The notes: a model not told the origin generated them from the letters alone. Positions 1 to 7,731 are shown, counted from the first letter of the stretch. The stretch is DNA of 17,863 nucleotides from Lachnospiraceae bacterium (GCA_009774215.1 VSNH01000071.1:1-17863), one strand, 5' to 3'. Numbers and translations: made by a program.

Positions 1-36
1 TTCACTCGGGAGAATGCCTGAAATACGGCATTCTCC
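1..36 (+). repeat. Intergenic structured element E0 (3' end only, cut by window edge)
   Basis: This is the terminal-hairpin module of the element family described for 88-199. CACTC at 3-7 matches the end of the outer-stem right arm seen in the copy at 5235-5345. A perfect 10-bp hairpin follows, GGAGAATGCC (9-18), loop tgaaatac (19-26), GGCATTCTCC (27-36). The loop is identical to that of the next copy. The rest of the element lies outside the window. No U-run follows, so it is not a standard intrinsic terminator. Confidence 0.7.
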
Positions 37-48
37 GCACGGATTTGA

Positions 49-67
49 GATTCCGCAGAGCGGAATC
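49..67. repeat. Short perfect hairpin between E0 and E1
   Basis: GATTCCGC (49-56), AGA (57-59), GCGGAATC (60-67) form an 8-bp perfect inverted repeat between two copies of the intergenic element. It lacks a following T-tract. It may be a spacer structure of the tandem element pair; no function can be assigned. Confidence 0.45.
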
Positions 68-87
68 ATGGCGGTTAGTGTGAGAAA

Positions 88-199
88 CGCGAAAAGTGCT
101 TTTAAGGACGTCCCGCCATAGGACGGAGACGCAAAGTCAGCAAGCTGACTTGGAAGCGCTAAGTTTCGCGTAAGAGAATGCCTGAAATACGGCATTCTC
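88..199 (+). repeat. Intergenic structured element E1 (full copy)
   Basis: This is a full copy of the family. The outer stem is CGCGAAA (88-94) with TTTCGCG (164-170). The inner stem is AGTGCTT (95-101) with AAGCGCT (154-160), with one G-T pair. A 3-nt bulge AAG (161-163) lies on the 3' side between them. The interior holds CGTCC/GGACG (109-113/121-125) and a GTCAG...CTGAC hairpin (136-149) that is also found in the copy at 5235-5345. The terminal hairpin is GAGAATGCC (174-182), tgaaatac, GGCATTCTC (191-199). The element ends about 28 bp before the preferred hflX start. Stem sequences differ from other copies but stay complementary, which argues for selection on the folded form. Confidence 0.75.
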
Positions 200-227
200 C
201 GCAGGACAGGATTATGGGGGGATGTTG

Positions 228-1565
228 ATGGAACGGGTGTTGTTGGTTGGCGCGAACTTAAATGACGGGGAGGACTATCTCGCTTCTTTGAAGGAGCTGG
301 GAGCCTTGGCGGAGGCCTGCGATATGGAGGTGGCGGGTGTGACGTCCCAGACCCTTGAGACGGTGCACAAAGCTTTCTACATCGGCACGGGAAAGGTGGA
401 TGAGGTGAAGGAGATGGCACAGAATTATGACGTGGACGTCATCATTTTTGACAATTCCCTCTCCCCCATGCAGATGCGGAATCTGCAGGAGCGTCTGGAA
501 AAACCGATTCTGGACAGAAGCGCGCTGATTCTGGATATCTTTGCGCGAAGGGCCAGATCTAGGGAGGCCAAGCTGCAGGTGGAGGTGGCCAGATTACAGT
601 ATATGCTGCCGAGGCTTGTAGGGCTTCACGCGGCATTGTCCCGTCAGGGCGGCGCCAGCGGCTCCATGAGCAGCAGGGGCGCCGGGGAGACGAAGCTGGA
701 GCTGGACAGGCGTGTGCTGGAAAAGCGTCTGGCGGAGCTGCGGCGGGAGTTGAAGGAAGTGGGAAACGAGCGGGAGACGCAGAGAAAACGCCGCATGAAG
801 TCGGGGCTTCCGAGGGTGGCGCTGGTGGGTTATACCAACGCGGGAAAATCCACGCTGTTAAACGCCATGCTTGACCTTTACGGCGCGGACGAGGGGGAGG
901 TGCAGGAGGAGCGGCATGTCTTTGAGAAGGATATGCTTTTTGCCACGCTGGACACCACCGTGCGCAAGATTGCGCCCCCTGAGCACCACGCATTTCTGTT
1001 GTCGGACACGGTGGGTTTTATTCACAAGCTGCCGCACAATCTGGTGGAGGCTTTTCAGTCTACCTTGGAGGAGGCGAAGGAAGCCGATCTTCTCATACAG
1101 GTGGTGGATTACAGCGACGAGCATTATAAAGAGCAGATCGCCGTCACCAATCAAACCTTAAAGAAGCTGCAGGCGGACGGCATTCCCATGCTCTTTGTTT
1201 ACAATAAGTCGGATCTGGTCGCTGCCGACGCGCTGCCGGGGCTTTCCGGGGTGGAGGGAGAAGAGGTGGCTGAGCATCTGCCTGTGGTGGCAAAGACGCA
1301 TGGTGAATCAGTCGGCGATGGCATTTATCTGTCTGCCAAAAAGCGGATTGGGATGGAGGAACTGGTTTGTCTGATCGAGGAAAAGCTTTCCGGCGGATAT
1401 AGGGAGTGCACGCTTCTGATTCCCTACACGGACGGCAGGGCGGTGTCCTATCTGAACGAGAACGCGGTGGTTTTCGAGACGGCGTATGAGGAGAAGGGCG
1501 TGCGGATGCGGGTGAATTGTAAGAAGGAGGATTACGGGTATTACAGGAAGTATGCGGAGGGGTAA
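228..1565 (+). CDS. hflX: HflX family ribosome-associated GTPase
   Basis: HflX is a translational GTPase that binds the 50S subunit and splits stalled or hibernating 70S ribosomes, typically under heat or antibiotic stress. The protein has the HflX N-terminal domain, then a basic coiled region (about residues 155-195, SSRGAGETKLELDRR followed by a Lys/Arg-rich helix). The G domain follows: P-loop GYTNAGKST near residue 201, G3 DTVGFIHKLP, and G4 NKSD. A short C-terminal domain ends at about 445 residues, slightly longer than typical. Two starts are possible: ATG 222 abuts the G-run (216-221), whereas ATG 228 lies 6 nt downstream of it, so 228 is preferred. It is apparently a single-gene unit, preceded by structured elements and followed by a promoter for the next gene. 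No terminator is visible after the stop. Confidence 0.96.
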   Translation: MERVLLVGANLNDGEDYLASLKELGALAEACDMEVAGVTSQTLETVHKAFYIGTGKVDEVKEMAQNYDVDVIIFDNSLSPMQMRNLQERLEKPILDRSALILDIFARRARSREAKLQVEVARLQYMLPRLVGLHAALSRQGGASGSMSSRGAGETKLELDRRVLEKRLAELRRELKEVGNERETQRKRRMKSGLPRVALVGYTNAGKSTLLNAMLDLYGADEGEVQEERHVFEKDMLFATLDTTVRKIAPPEHHAFLLSDTVGFIHKLPHNLVEAFQSTLEEAKEADLLIQVVDYSDEHYKEQIAVTNQTLKKLQADGIPMLFVYNKSDLVAADALPGLSGVEGEEVAEHLPVVAKTHGESVGDGIYLSAKKRIGMEELVCLIEEKLSGGYRECTLLIPYTDGRAVSYLNENAVVFETAYEEKGVRMRVNCKKEDYGYYRKYAEG

Positions 1566-1586
1566 AAACGGCTATTGGGAAGTGTG

Positions 1587-1615
1587 TTGCGTCGACGGCC
1601 CATATCCTTTATAAT
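1587..1615 (+). promoter_or_regulatory. Candidate sigma-A promoter for the aconitase-family gene
   Basis: TTGCGT (1587-1592) and a perfect TATAAT (1610-1615) are separated by 17 bp. The pair lies just after hflX and about 210 bp before the aconitase-family start, so transcripts from here would carry the hairpin-rich leader at 1673-1785. This is a pattern match only. Confidence 0.6.
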
Positions 1616-1672
1616 AATTTAGGCAGGCATAAATTAGAAATTACGAAAAGAACCACACAGACATGGAGGCAA

Positions 1673-1809
1673 GATTGAAAATCATGCTGTTGCACTGATT
1701 TTTCAATCGCAAATTTGTGAAGGAGCGTCACAAATTTGTTTGAATGGCAAAACTTTGTAAACAAAGTTGCAAATTTGAGATTTGCGTTGCCGGTCGCAAA
1801 AAACGCTCC
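1673..1809 (+). promoter_or_regulatory. Leader with four consecutive hairpins and a long-range complementary pair
   Basis: Four hairpins follow one another upstream of the aconitase-family start. H1: GATTGAAAATCA (1673-1684) with TGATTTTTCAATC (1696-1708), one bulge. H2: CAAATTTGTGA (1710-1720) with TCACAAATTTG (1728-1738), a perfect 11 bp, loop AGGAGCG. H3: AACTTTGT (1751-1758) with ACAAAGTT (1761-1768). H4: GCAAAT (1769-1774) with ATTTGC (1780-1785). GGAGCGT (1722-1728), mostly the H2 loop and itself SD-like, is complementary to ACGCTCC (1803-1809), located just before the real SD. This suggests a kissing or alternative fold. No known riboswitch is recognised. It could be a cis-regulatory leader or a cluster of palindromic repeats. 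Confidence 0.55.
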
Positions 1810-1824
1810 AGAATGGAGAACAGT

Positions 1825-4125
1825 ATGATTGAACTGACACAGGGCGGCGCGTATCTGTTAAACGGGACGGAGATTGTGCCCGACAGCGCGGATGCGGCGG
1901 CGCAGATTAGGAATAAGACCGGGCGGGAGATTTCCAAAAGCGAGGCAGCGAAGAATACCATTGCTTACGGGATTCTGGAATCGCACAACACTTCCGGCAG
2001 CATGGAGAAATTGAAGATTAAATTCGATAAACTGACTTCCCACGATATCACCTTTGTGGGAATTATCCAGACGGCGCGGGCTTCGGGGCTTCAGAAATTC
2101 CCGATTCCCTACGTGCTCACCAACTGTCACAACTCCTTGTGCGCGGTGGGCGGCACGATCAACGAGGATGACCACATGTTTGGTCTTTCCTGCGCCAAAA
2201 AGTACGGCGGCGTCTATGTACCGCCTCATCAGGCGGTGATCCACCAGTATGCGAGGGAGATGCTGGCGGGCGGCGGGAAAATGATTTTAGGTTCCGACTC
2301 CCACACAAGGTACGGTGCGCTCGGCACGATGGCCATGGGCGAGGGCGGGCCGGAGCTGGTAAAACAGCTCTTGTCCCAGACCTACGACATCAATATGCCA
2401 GGCGTTGTTGGCGTGTATCTGACGGGCGAGCCGGTGAAGGGCGTGGGACCGCAGGACGTGGCCTTAGCCATTATCGGCGCGGTGTTCGGGAACGGTTATG
2501 TGAAAAATAAGGTGATGGAGTTCGTGGGGCCGGGCGTTGCCGCCCTGAGCGCGGACTTCCGCATCGGTATCGACGTGATGACCACGGAAACCACATGTCT
2601 GTCTTCCATCTGGCGGACAGACGGGCAGATCAAAGAGTTTTATGAAATTCACGGCAGGAAAGAGGAGTACACGGAGTTAAATCCGGGAGAGATTACCTAT
2701 TACGACGGCATGATTACGGTGGATCTGTCGAAAATCCGTCCTATGATCGCCATGCCTTTCCACCCGAGCAATACCTACACCATCGACGAGGTGAATGCGA
2801 ATCTGAAAGATGTGCTTCACGACGTGGAGGAGCGTGCAAAAGTCAGTCTGGACGGCGCGGTGCCTTATTCTTTACAGGATAAGGTTGTGGACGGTAAATT
2901 TATGGTGGATCAGGGTATTATCGCGGGCTGTGCGGGCGGCGGCTTTGAGAATATCTGCGCGGCGGCGGATATTCTGCGCGGCTCTTATATCGGTTCGGAC
3001 GGCTTTACCTTAAGCGTGTATCCGGCCTCCATGCCCGTTTACATGGAGCTGATTAAAAACGGCTGCGCGGCGGCCCTTTTGGAAACGGGTGCGGTGCTTA
3101 AGACGGCGTTCTGCGGTCCCTGCTTCGGCGCAGGAGACACGCCGGCAAACAATGCGTTCAGCATACGGCATTCCACACGGAATTTCCCCAACAGGGAGGG
3201 TTCGAAGCTGCAGAACGGCCAGATTTCTTCCGTAGCGCTCATGGACGCCCGCTCCATCGCGGCTACGGCGGCCAACAAGGGTATGCTTACGCCGGCCACC
3301 GAGTTCGACGGGGAAATCGGGAAATACAAATATCACTTCGACGCCAATATTTATAAGAACCGCGTCTTTGATTCCAAAGGCGTGGCGGATGAGAGCGTGG
3401 AAATTCAGTTTGGGCCGAACATCAAGGACTGGCCTGCCATGGGTGCGCTGCCGGAGAATTTGGTGCTGCGGGTCGTTTCGGAAATTCACGATCCCGTTAC
3501 CACGACGGACGAGCTGATTCCCTCCGGGGAGACTTCCTCCTACCGCTCAAACCCGCTTGGGCTGGCAGAGTTTACGCTGTCAAGAAAAGACCCTGAGTAC
3601 GTGGGAAGGGCCAAGGATATCCAGAGGGCGGAGAAAGCCAGAATGCAGGGAGAGCACCCCTGTCAGGCACATCCCGACGTGAAGCCGGTGATGGGTGTGA
3701 TCAAGAAAACCTTCTCGGATGCTACCCATGAAAATACCGGCTTTGGTTCCACGATCTTCGCGGTAAAGCCGGGCGACGGTTCCGCCAGAGAGCAGGCGGC
3801 AAGCTGCCAGAAGGTGCTGGGCGGCTGGGCGAATATCGCAAACGAGTACGCGACAAAGAGGTATCGCTCCAATCTGATCAACTGGGGGATGCTGCCGCTT
3901 CTGATCGAGGCGGGCGAGCTGCCTTTTAAGAATCTGGACTACCTGTTTTTCCCGGGCATCCGCAAGGCGGTGGAGGAGAAGGCAGAGACCATTGAAGCCT
4001 ATCGGGTATCTGTGGAGGAGGGAACACTTCAGTCCTTTACGATGACGCTTGGGGAGCTGACGGACGAGGAAAGACAGATTATTTTAAAGGGGTGTCTCAT
4101 CAATTACAACAGGGTTCATGCGTGA
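1825..4125 (+). CDS. Aconitase-family hydratase (YbhJ-like, [4Fe-4S] dehydratase)
   Basis: This is a cytosolic aconitase-superfamily protein of 766 residues. It carries the conserved SDSHTRYG segment and three cysteines spaced like the [4Fe-4S] ligands of aconitase: C369 in AGCAGGGFEN, and C430 and C433 in CGPCFG (mitochondrial aconitase uses 385/448/451). HSTRNFPNREGS follows, a hallmark of the superfamily. The overall pattern resembles the YbhJ/'hydratase' branch more than AcnA or AcnB. Citrate/isocitrate isomerisation is likely but the substrate is not proven. ATG 1825 is preferred because GGAG (1815-1818) sits 6 nt before it; earlier in-frame ATGs at 1744 and 1813 fall in or next to the structured leader and lack good spacing. 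It has its own candidate promoter. The TGA stop is embedded in a structured repeat. Confidence 0.88.
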   Translation: MIELTQGGAYLLNGTEIVPDSADAAAQIRNKTGREISKSEAAKNTIAYGILESHNTSGSMEKLKIKFDKLTSHDITFVGIIQTARASGLQKFPIPYVLTNCHNSLCAVGGTINEDDHMFGLSCAKKYGGVYVPPHQAVIHQYAREMLAGGGKMILGSDSHTRYGALGTMAMGEGGPELVKQLLSQTYDINMPGVVGVYLTGEPVKGVGPQDVALAIIGAVFGNGYVKNKVMEFVGPGVAALSADFRIGIDVMTTETTCLSSIWRTDGQIKEFYEIHGRKEEYTELNPGEITYYDGMITVDLSKIRPMIAMPFHPSNTYTIDEVNANLKDVLHDVEERAKVSLDGAVPYSLQDKVVDGKFMVDQGIIAGCAGGGFENICAAADILRGSYIGSDGFTLSVYPASMPVYMELIKNGCAAALLETGAVLKTAFCGPCFGAGDTPANNAFSIRHSTRNFPNREGSKLQNGQISSVALMDARSIAATAANKGMLTPATEFDGEIGKYKYHFDANIYKNRVFDSKGVADESVEIQFGPNIKDWPAMGALPENLVLRVVSEIHDPVTTTDELIPSGETSSYRSNPLGLAEFTLSRKDPEYVGRAKDIQRAEKARMQGEHPCQAHPDVKPVMGVIKKTFSDATHENTGFGSTIFAVKPGDGSAREQAASCQKVLGGWANIANEYATKRYRSNLINWGMLPLLIEAGELPFKNLDYLFFPGIRKAVEEKAETIEAYRVSVEEGTLQSFTMTLGELTDEERQIILKGCLINYNRVHA

Positions 4126-4213
4126 GAAGAACTTCTAAACCACACGCAGCAAGGGCTGCTTCGCGAAGAAGTTCTAAGTCCCACGCCAGAGAATGCTTAC
4201 AAGAAGCATTCTC
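4120..4213 (+). repeat. Intergenic structured element E3, overlapping the aconitase stop codon
   Basis: The outer stem is GCGTGAGA (4120-4127) with TCCCACGC (4179-4186), with one mismatch. The inner stem is AGAACTTCT (4128-4136) with AGAAGTTCT (4167-4175). The bulge is AAG (4176-4178). The interior contains a GCAGC...GCTGC hairpin followed by TTCGCGAAG. The terminal hairpin is GAGAATGCTT (4189-4198), acaag, AAGCATTCTC (4204-4213); its CTT/AAG change relative to other copies is compensatory. The TGA stop (4123-4125) of the upstream gene lies inside the left arm. This is the most compact full copy (94 bp). The next gene starts 37 bp after it. Confidence 0.8.
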
Positions 4214-4249
4214 CGCACGAACCTCAACGTCAGGATAAGTAGGGGAATT

Positions 4250-5239
4250 ATGTATAATGGGGTAAAAAAGGAGACGGGGGGCATTGTGCGCCCTCTTGTC
4301 TCGATCTCGATTGTACTGTTTGTGGCGGCTGTGCTGATCTATGCGGCGGTACAAAACAGGACACAACAGAATAATGTGACGCAGGAAAGCGCACCGATGG
4401 ATGGCGCTTCCACAGACGCTTTGGCGAATGTTGCCCTGCCGGAGCTGGAGCCGGAAAAGCCGGAGGTGGATTCCTCATCCATGGAGATTATAAACGATGT
4501 GCTCCTGAGCAATGTCCCCAAGGCTGATTACAGCTATTCCTTTAACGGAAAGCTGAACGATTCGGTCGTGGTGACGAGAGCGGGAGATGAGGGTCGTTTT
4601 AACAGCGGCACTTATCCGGAGATGTCGGAGGATGTGTTTCCTCTCTTTACCGAGGGCGTTGAGGGTGATGCGCTCTATCTGGACGGCAGCTACGGCGTGG
4701 CTCTTCAGGGGGTGGAGCCCCTGAATGAGTCCTACACGATTTCCTTCTGGTTCCGCGCGGACGAGCTGTTTGACTGGTCACCGTTTCTGCTGATCGGTTC
4801 TCATCTGATGGATGTGGGGGGCAGTCAGAGTTATCTCTCCATCAACAGGAAGACTACGGAGGAGGGAGAGCAGGTTGTGCCAATTTTTAATACCATCGAC
4901 GCGGTTTTGAATAATTCTTGCGAGATCAGACCTTCCATGGAGCAAAAGCGATGGGTCAATCTGAATGAGTGGGTTTACATAACTGTATGCGTGGACGCCT
5001 CCGTCTCCTCCGGAGCCGGTGAGGGGAGAGCCATGGGGTATCTGTATTTAAACAGTGAGCTGATCGGTTCGGGTGAGGTGTCGTTATTAAATATGGATGA
5101 GGAGAGTGTGTGTGCCTATCTGGGGATCAGCTGTTACGACGAGCTGTTCCGCGCCAGCTATGACGAGGTGCATATCTGGCAGCAGGTGTTGGACGAGAGC
5201 CAGATCAGCAGTATGTATACGGCTTATATTGCAGAGTGA
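4250..5239 (+). CDS. Membrane-anchored LamG/concanavalin-like domain protein
   Basis: The protein has a short basic N-terminus, one hydrophobic membrane segment (about residues 15-33, VRPLVSISIVLFVAAVLIYA), a low-complexity acidic linker and a LamG-type jelly-roll domain (about residues 95-325). Signature pieces are SYTISFWFRADE, WVYITVCVDA, GYLYLNSELIGSG and the closing YDEVHIWQQVLDESQI. Such domains bind carbohydrate or protein at the cell surface; no catalytic residues are expected. Start ATG 4250 follows AGGGG with 4 nt spacing and puts the signal/anchor at the N-terminus; upstream in-frame ATGs lie in the structured repeat. It is about 329 residues. Its ligand is unknown. Its stop codon overlaps another copy of the structured element. 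Confidence 0.8.
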   Translation: MYNGVKKETGGIVRPLVSISIVLFVAAVLIYAAVQNRTQQNNVTQESAPMDGASTDALANVALPELEPEKPEVDSSSMEIINDVLLSNVPKADYSYSFNGKLNDSVVVTRAGDEGRFNSGTYPEMSEDVFPLFTEGVEGDALYLDGSYGVALQGVEPLNESYTISFWFRADELFDWSPFLLIGSHLMDVGGSQSYLSINRKTTEEGEQVVPIFNTIDAVLNNSCEIRPSMEQKRWVNLNEWVYITVCVDASVSSGAGEGRAMGYLYLNSELIGSGEVSLLNMDEESVCAYLGISCYDELFRASYDEVHIWQQVLDESQISSMYTAYIAE

Positions 5240-5345
5240 GAAGAACTTCCAGCCACTCGCAGCAATGGCTGTATCGCAAAGTCAGAATAGCTGACTTGGA
5301 AGTTCTATGTCTCACTCGAGAGAATGCCTGTAAAAAGGCATTCTC
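5235..5345 (+). repeat. Intergenic structured element E2, overlapping the LamG-gene stop codon
   Basis: The outer stem is AGTGAGA (5235-5241) with TCTCACT (5310-5316). The inner stem is AGAACTTCCA (5242-5251) with TGGAAGTTCT (5297-5306), perfect over 10 bp. The bulge is ATG (5307-5309). The interior contains AAGTCAG...CTGACTT (5279-5297), the optional hairpin shared with the copy at 88-199. The terminal hairpin is GAGAATGCC (5320-5328), tgtaaaaa, GGCATTCTC (5337-5345). The TGA stop (5237-5239) of the upstream gene is inside the left arm, as in the copy at 4120-4213. Confidence 0.8.
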
Positions 5346-5578
5346 TGTATAGAGGTGTTAATTATATAAAAAAAGATCCGATATATAAATTACAGGGAAG
5401 CGGTTCTTGGCCAGGGCCTGTTTTTCTGAAATTTAATGATGTAGAGACCAGGGACGGTATTTTTAGGGAAAAGGAATTTCCATAAGAGTGCCGTCTTTTT
5501 TATGCAGGGCGTCAGGGAAGGCGCTGTCTGGTGCACAGGCAGGCGTAAAAAAGCGGTCTTTTACAAAAGGAGGGAACA
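5346..5578. other. Intergenic region before the calcium-loop protein
   Basis: This is 233 bp without a gene. It begins with an AT-rich stretch (about 5355-5390), then a terminator-like hairpin at 5453-5500, and ends with a strong SD, AGGAGGG (5568-5574). No convincing sigma-A promoter was identified, although the AT-rich stretch could contain one. Confidence 0.4.
5453..5500 (+). terminator. Probable rho-independent terminator
   Basis: GACGG (5453-5457) pairs with CCGTC (5491-5495), and an internal GGAAA/TTTCC helix extends the fold. A run of T residues (5495-5500) follows. It would end transcripts from the LamG gene and separate them from the TTG-started gene downstream. Confidence 0.6.
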
Positions 5579-6646
5579 TTGATTATTGAATCCGGTACCA
5601 TAGGGATGCAGTCCTCCAGAACCAGTCGTTCCGTGATGAAGGTGAGCGCCAGAGCTATAGGAGGCACTTTCGCGGGCGGAAAAGAAGGATTAAATTCACT
5701 TTTTGAGAATCAGCTTGGCACTGGAGAAAAAACTGCGGGAGAGGAAAACGACAAGGATAAGGCGAGCCTGGAAGACCTCTCCACACATATGCGTAATATG
5801 ACCGGCGGATGGCATATCTCCACGAGAAATGACGAAAAAGAGGCGGTGCGCAGTATCAAGCAGCAGTGCGTGGAATTTCTGTTAGAGCTTCTGTTTAACT
5901 TTCGTGGGAAGCGGGGCGGGCAGAACAGTCCCATCGCTGCGGCCGGGGGATCAAACATGTATACGGTGCAGGGATATCAGATGCAGCGTTACTACATGGA
6001 GGAGGAGCATACCACTTTTGCCACTCAGGGTACGGTGAAAACTGCGGACGGGAGGGAGCTGTCCTTCAATCTGGAGTTTGGCATGAGCCGCAGATTTGAG
6101 GAGTACTATGAGGAAAATGTGGTGACTTCCATCAAGACTTTTAAAGATCCGCTGGTAATCAATTTGGATACCAATATCGCGCAGGTTTCCGATCAGAAGT
6201 TCTTTTTTGATCTGGACTGCGACGGCGAGGAGGAAGAGATTTCAAGCCTGCAGGCGGGCAGCGGCTTTTTGGCCCTTGATCTGAACGGGGACGGGAAGAT
6301 CAATGACGGCAGTGAGTTATTCGGCACAAAGAGCGGCGACGGCTTTAAAGATCTTTCTAAGTATGATCTGGACGGCAACGGCTGGATTGACGAGGCGGAT
6401 CCCATCTGGGAGAAGCTTTTAATCTGGACGAAGGATGAAGACGGAAATGACAAGATGTATCATCTGTCTGATCTGGGGGTGGGTGCCATCGGCCTTTCCC
6501 GGGTGGGTACGCAGTTTTCATTGAATGACGAACAGACCAACGAAGCCAATGCCATGATCCGCAAGACAGGTATTTTCCTGTATGAAAACGGAGCGGTATC
6601 CACTTTGCAGCAGTTGGATATGGCGGTCTACAACGAAAAATCATAG
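5579..6646 (+). CDS. Protein with calcium-binding DxDxDG-type loops, function unknown
   Basis: This is a 355-residue protein without a signal peptide. The C-terminal half has several acidic calcium-loop motifs: FDLDCDGEEEEIS (from residue 211), DLNGDGKINDGSELFG (from 234) and DLDGNGWIDEADPIWEKL (from 263). These resemble EF-hand/dockerin-type or VCBS-associated loops. The N-terminal half is Ser/Arg-rich, then charged, and is not recognised. The start is TTG 5579, about 4-5 nt after AGGAGGG; ATG 5603 is the alternative. The similarity to loops near hemolysin-type proteins is suggestive only; secretion is unproven. It is preceded by a terminator and followed by spoIID after 47 bp, so possible co-expression during sporulation is an inference. 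Confidence 0.7.
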   Translation: MIIESGTIGMQSSRTSRSVMKVSARAIGGTFAGGKEGLNSLFENQLGTGEKTAGEENDKDKASLEDLSTHMRNMTGGWHISTRNDEKEAVRSIKQQCVEFLLELLFNFRGKRGGQNSPIAAAGGSNMYTVQGYQMQRYYMEEEHTTFATQGTVKTADGRELSFNLEFGMSRRFEEYYEENVVTSIKTFKDPLVINLDTNIAQVSDQKFFFDLDCDGEEEEISSLQAGSGFLALDLNGDGKINDGSELFGTKSGDGFKDLSKYDLDGNGWIDEADPIWEKLLIWTKDEDGNDKMYHLSDLGVGAIGLSRVGTQFSLNDEQTNEANAMIRKTGIFLYENGAVSTLQQLDMAVYNEKS

Positions 6647-6661
6647 CGGCATAAATAACGG

Positions 6662-6691
6662 GACATCCACATAGGATTTATGTGGGGTGTC
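6662..6691 (+). promoter_or_regulatory. Hairpin covering the spoIID-like ribosome binding site
   Basis: GACATCCACAT (6662-6672) pairs with ATGTGGGGTGTC (6680-6691) with one bulged G and one T-G pair. The right arm contains the G-rich segment that would serve as SD for ATG 6694, so the fold could limit translation. No U-tract follows, so it is not a terminator. Confidence 0.4.
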
Positions 6692-6693
6692 AC

Positions 6694-7653
6694 ATGAACA
6701 AAAATGGAATCGACTCTAAAAAAGCAAACAAAAGGGATGCGTACAGCTTCCTTCTGTTTGTTTTTTTATTGCCTTATGTCTGCGCCTGCCTCTGGGGGCA
6801 TGTGGGGGAAGAGGCGGATTATTTAAGGGAAAATAAGAAGGAAAATGAATATCTGGTGGAGGCTTCCGTGGAGTGGGGCGTTTGGGAACTGCCCCTGGAA
6901 GAATATCTGGTCTACAGGCTGTGTCTGGTAATGCCGGACGATTATGGGATGGAGGCGGAAAAGGCGCAGGCAGTTCTTCTGCGGACGGAGATGGCAACTC
7001 TCTATGCGGAGCAGGGAGAAAAGCGCGTCGCCGTGGAGGGGGAAGGGCTGGCAAAGTTTTATAAGGATGCGGCCGGACAGGAGGAGGTTTTGGAAAGGAG
7101 CAGGCAGGCGGTGCGTGAAACGGCAGGAGAGATTTTGATTTACCGCGGCGAGCCGATTTGGGCGTCCTATTTCCGGGTGAGCAACGGTTCTACCAGAGCC
7201 GCGGGTGATGAGGACTGTCCGTATCTCTCCGCAGTTTCCTGCGGGCAGGATCAGGACGCGCCGGATTACAACAGTACGGTGAGAGTGGAGCGGGAGCGTT
7301 ATATAGAAAAACTGCGGAGTATTCTGGAGGGTGACTTTGAGGAGCAGTCACTTTGGGAGGAGGGAGAATTTTCTTTTGATGGCACAGGATATGTGACAAA
7401 AGTGTCATTTTTTGACAAAAACGGGGAGGAAGAGAAGATAGACGGGGAGACATACCGCCATCTTTTCGGCCTGTCATCCGCTTCTTTTGAAATGGACAGG
7501 GAGGAGGAACAGGCGGTTTTTCGTGTGAGAGGAGTGGGGCACGGTTTCGGGATGAGTCAGTATGCGGCCGGGTGTCGGGCAAAAAGCGGGGAGAGTTATG
7601 AGGAGATTCTGGCAGCTTTCTTTTTTCAGACAGAATTAGTAAATTTTGAATAA
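6694..7653 (+). CDS. spoIID: SpoIID/LytB-domain protein, catalytic Glu replaced
   Basis: SpoIID is the lytic transglycosylase of the engulfment complex in the mother-cell membrane. This 319-residue homologue has an N-terminal membrane segment (about residues 18-32) and the SpoIID core: LEEYLVYRLCLVMP then EKAQAVLLRTEM, SNGSTRAAG, and the C-terminal GVGHGFGMSQYAAG. In the usual motif (GVVAAEMP or similar) the catalytic Glu stands just before Met-Pro; here that position is Val79 (codon GTA, 6928-6930). Two Cys (DCPYLSAVSC) lie where clostridial SpoIID has metal-linked cysteines, but the equivalence is uncertain. ATG 6694 is chosen over GTG 6682 for its SD (GGGGTG). Adjacency to a SpoIIQ-like gene matches the clostridial spoIID-spoIIQ order. 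A non-sporulation SpoIID/LytB paralogue is the alternative. Confidence 0.82.
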   Translation: MNKNGIDSKKANKRDAYSFLLFVFLLPYVCACLWGHVGEEADYLRENKKENEYLVEASVEWGVWELPLEEYLVYRLCLVMPDDYGMEAEKAQAVLLRTEMATLYAEQGEKRVAVEGEGLAKFYKDAAGQEEVLERSRQAVRETAGEILIYRGEPIWASYFRVSNGSTRAAGDEDCPYLSAVSCGQDQDAPDYNSTVRVERERYIEKLRSILEGDFEEQSLWEEGEFSFDGTGYVTKVSFFDKNGEEEKIDGETYRHLFGLSSASFEMDREEEQAVFRVRGVGHGFGMSQYAAGCRAKSGESYEEILAAFFFQTELVNFE

Positions 7654-7731
7654 GGCGGAAAATTTGGGTAAAACTATTTGACAAAACCGATGCAGGAGTT
7701 GTTTGCGGTAGAAAAACAGGAGGCGGGTTTC

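Noticed and set aside
106..152. Resemblance of GGAGACGCAAAG to part of the c-di-GMP-I riboswitch
   Set aside because: Only a short word matches; the tetraloop/receptor helices are absent and the same position differs in other copies of the element.
174..199. GAGAATGCC/GGCATTCTC hairpins as rho-independent terminators
   Set aside because: None of the five copies is followed by a U-tract (next bases are CGCAC, CGCAG, TGTAT, CGCAC, TGCTC), and copies sit directly before ribosome binding sites.
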